64,000 bases of DNA, taken from positions 62,001-126,000 of the forward strand of contig CALSFV010000259.1 of the NCBI GenBank assembly GCA_943737045.1, read 5' to 3'. The number at the start of each line of letters is the position of its first letter. Within the stretch, counting starts at the first letter, position 1. This DNA comes from Parapristionchus giblindavisi. Its lineage: Eukaryota > Nematoda > Chromadorea > Rhabditida > Diplogasteridae. The position numbers and the translations under genes were made by a program. The notes beneath the pieces were generated by a model. It was not told where the DNA came from, did not search any database, and saw only the letters and a list, made by a program, of their open reading frames with translations. This document shows positions 61,963 to 64,000 of this stretch, piece after piece.

Positions 61963-64000
61963 ATGGCGATGGGACCAGCACGTAAGGTTGTCACCGTCGT
62001 TGCCCTAACTTTTCTCAACTTACTTAATGGGACTGATCGATATGCTGTAGCAGGTATTTCACCATTTAATTTCTTTTGATTGCCGCGGGAGTGACATTTT
62101 TGGTAGGTGATTGGAGAATTTTGTCTAGTGGGCTGCACAAAACTTTGGGGGAATGAATTAATTCTTGACTATCGAAATCAATAGGTGAAGAAAGATTCGG
62201 AATTTAAAAAAAAATTTTCCAGGTTTATTGGAACAGATTTCTGATTTCTACAAAATTGATGACAGTCAGTCTGGACTCTTGCAGGTAATATTTCCACATA
62301 TGTTTATTTTTATTAAAATACTGATTATTTATGATTTGTTAGACCGTCTATATTATCACATACGTCATAACCGCGCCAATATTCGGATACCTCGGAGACA
62401 GGTATGATTGGATTATAATTGATAGATGCTATCACTCTCTTTTATCAATTCTACTGGTCGACGCTAGAATGTTTTCAACGAGATAACAATGTCCCTGAAA
62501 CCATAAACTTAGCAGCCCATAAACTATGTCTTCATAATTTTTTTACGACATTCGCCCAGAGTATTGTAGCTGAGCATGAGGAATATTTAAATAAATATGA
62601 AATAACAATATAATTTCATGTATAATTGTAGACTGAATAGAAAGTGGTTGCTTCTCGGAGGAACTCTCACATGGAGCATACTCATTCTTGCTTCGTCATT
62701 CATACCAGAAGAGGTATTATATGTATCCTTTTCTGGCAAATCATATTTGCAAAAACTAGATGCTACATTTTTATACTTATTTAATATTTGATTTGTTTTT
62801 CTTCATTATAATAGTTATTCATCCAATAAAACATTACTTTCAAGCTATTCTGGCTCTTTGTTGTTTTGCGGGCGTTCAGTGGACTTGGTGATGCAGCCGT
62901 TAACACAATTGCGCCAGCCATCATGGCAGATATGTTCGAAGGTATACTTTATCTATTTTCATTACATTATACAATTCGGTTAAAAATTTCTTTGGCTTGC
63001 AATTATAAGTGTAAAGTATCTTGCACAAATAAGCACAAAAATCAATGTCTTTATTTAAAAAAAAAGAATTCAGGCAAGGCCCGTAGCTACGCACTAATGA
63101 TCTTCTACTATTCGCTGCCGTTTGGATGGTAACCCTTGCAACCCTTTCAAAATAAACTATAGAATTAATTTTTTTTATTAATTTTTATAAAGTTCTCTAG
63201 ATCAGAGAAAATAAGAGAGAGTGTGCGCGAAATATGTAAATTTCTGAAAAATAATTGTAATTTCCAGGAGCGTCTCGACCATCATCGCCTCTCAGTTCAT
63301 TGAATCGAACACGTGGTGGCAATGGGGACTGAGAGTAGTACCTCCTTTCGGAATAGCTACTGTTATACTACTCGCATTCCTGATCCAGGCATATATTTTT
63401 TTAAATTAATAAATATTTTATTTATTACATAAATAGTTATTATTTAATCGATTCCTTTTTAAGAATCCCGATCGAAGAGTAAGTGTAAGCGACGGGCATA
63501 CTTCAGTGTGGCAAGATATCAAACGGATAATGACTGTGTATGTTATCTAGGACAATTTTTAACCGTATTTACGGAATTGTACACCTACTTAATTTCTTAA
63601 TTGTCATTTCTCAAAAAAAATGTTCTCCTCCGAAATAAAATTATACTATTGGTATCAGTGTTACTTGAGCCGATTTTCAGACCCAGTTTCATTCTTCTTC
63701 TGTTTGCTATTGCCGCGATAAATATCGTGACTGGAGCTCAAGGATGGTGGAATCCAACGATGACCCAATTAGCTATGAATAGCACTGATAGTGATCCTAA
63801 TATATTCCATGGAGAGAGCTATGCACTGTCAGTTCAGATAATTATCATTATTATCACATGTATATTTTATAAATATCCAAATAAAAAAAAGAACTATTCT
63901 TAGAGAAATTCAAACTGGTATTAATAGTAAGAAACTAACCAAAACGCTGTATTATTGAGGACGATTACCAACCCGTTTTAAAATATGTCCACTTCAGAAT
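61963..64000 (+). CDS. Spinster-like MFS transporter, 5' part
   Basis: Partial at the window end. Exons: 61963-62053, 62223-62284, 62343-62401, 62632-62713, 62845-62941, 63074-63128, 63268-63388, 63464-63537, and one from 63681 that probably ends near the CTGTCA/GTTCAG at about 63832. A TTCAG at 63994-63998 may open the next exon. Phases agree throughout. The order of helices and motifs is MFS: TM1 (VVTVVALTFLNLLNGTDRYA), motif A in FGYLGDRLNRKW, and TM4 with VLRAFSGLGDAAVNTIAPAI followed by ADMFEGKARS. These match spinster proteins, which move sphingolipid-type or other lysosomal substrates across late endosomal, lysosomal or plasma membranes. The substrate here is inferred from the family only. 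Intron 7 starts with GC rather than GT (CTGATCCAG|GCATAT). Confidence 0.85.

Overview
This window is eukaryotic and almost certainly from a nematode. The evidence is the gene content: a 7TM chemoreceptor of the Sra/Sre/Srab type, a DUF1647 protein, a nematode-style UDP-glucuronosyltransferase and a spinster-like transporter. The genes are split into many short exons (often 50-150 nt) with short GT..AG introns and TTTTCAG-like acceptors. Several start codons have a trans-splice-like acceptor just upstream. Fifteen short exons in a 3.4 kb UGT gene would fit a diplogastrid such as Pristionchus, but that is an inference. ORF length is therefore a poor guide here; I rebuilt genes from splice sites and reading phase.

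Layout. 1-6.8 kb: no supportable gene, only CT- and GA-rich low-complexity sequence, a diverged tandem duplication and a small hairpin element. 7.1-22.2 kb: four near-identical tandem units of about 3.78 kb, each carrying nested elements: a palindrome tipped by G and C tracts with a 7-bp target duplication, a TTAA-flanked hairpin MITE, a 183-bp hairpin, and a 104-bp direct/inverted repeat cluster. 22.2-25 kb: an (AT)n tract and two diverged copies of a related repeat. 27.4-30.9 kb: DUF1647 gene (+). 33.0-35.3 kb: unrecognised 304-aa protein (+). 35.6-36.2 kb: small membrane-protein candidate (-). 36.3-38.5 kb: two secreted-protein models (+). 39.6-41.6 kb: a 2-kb palindromic foldback element. 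41.8-43.5 kb: complete ten-exon chemoreceptor (-). 46.2-48.9 kb: Ser/Arg/Ala repeat protein (+) with a 543-bp inverted-repeat transposon in an intron. 49.1-50.3 kb: acidic-tailed protein (-), convergent with it. 53.4-54.6 kb: mariner element with perfect tips and a dead transposase. 54.9-55.5 kb: weak membrane-protein exons. 57.6-60.9 kb: complete UGT (+). 62.0 kb to the edge: spinster-like MFS transporter (+), cut by the window end.

The genes do not form an obvious pathway; this looks like an accessory, repeat-rich chromosome-arm region. The points most worth a second look are: the mosaic 3.78-kb array with its G/C-tipped palindromes; the 18-bp self-complementary motif shared by two foldback families; the UGT, whose usual catalytic His is Gln; the repeat protein; the GC-AG intron in the transporter; and a hairpin next to a TATA/AATAAA module at 50.7-50.9 kb.
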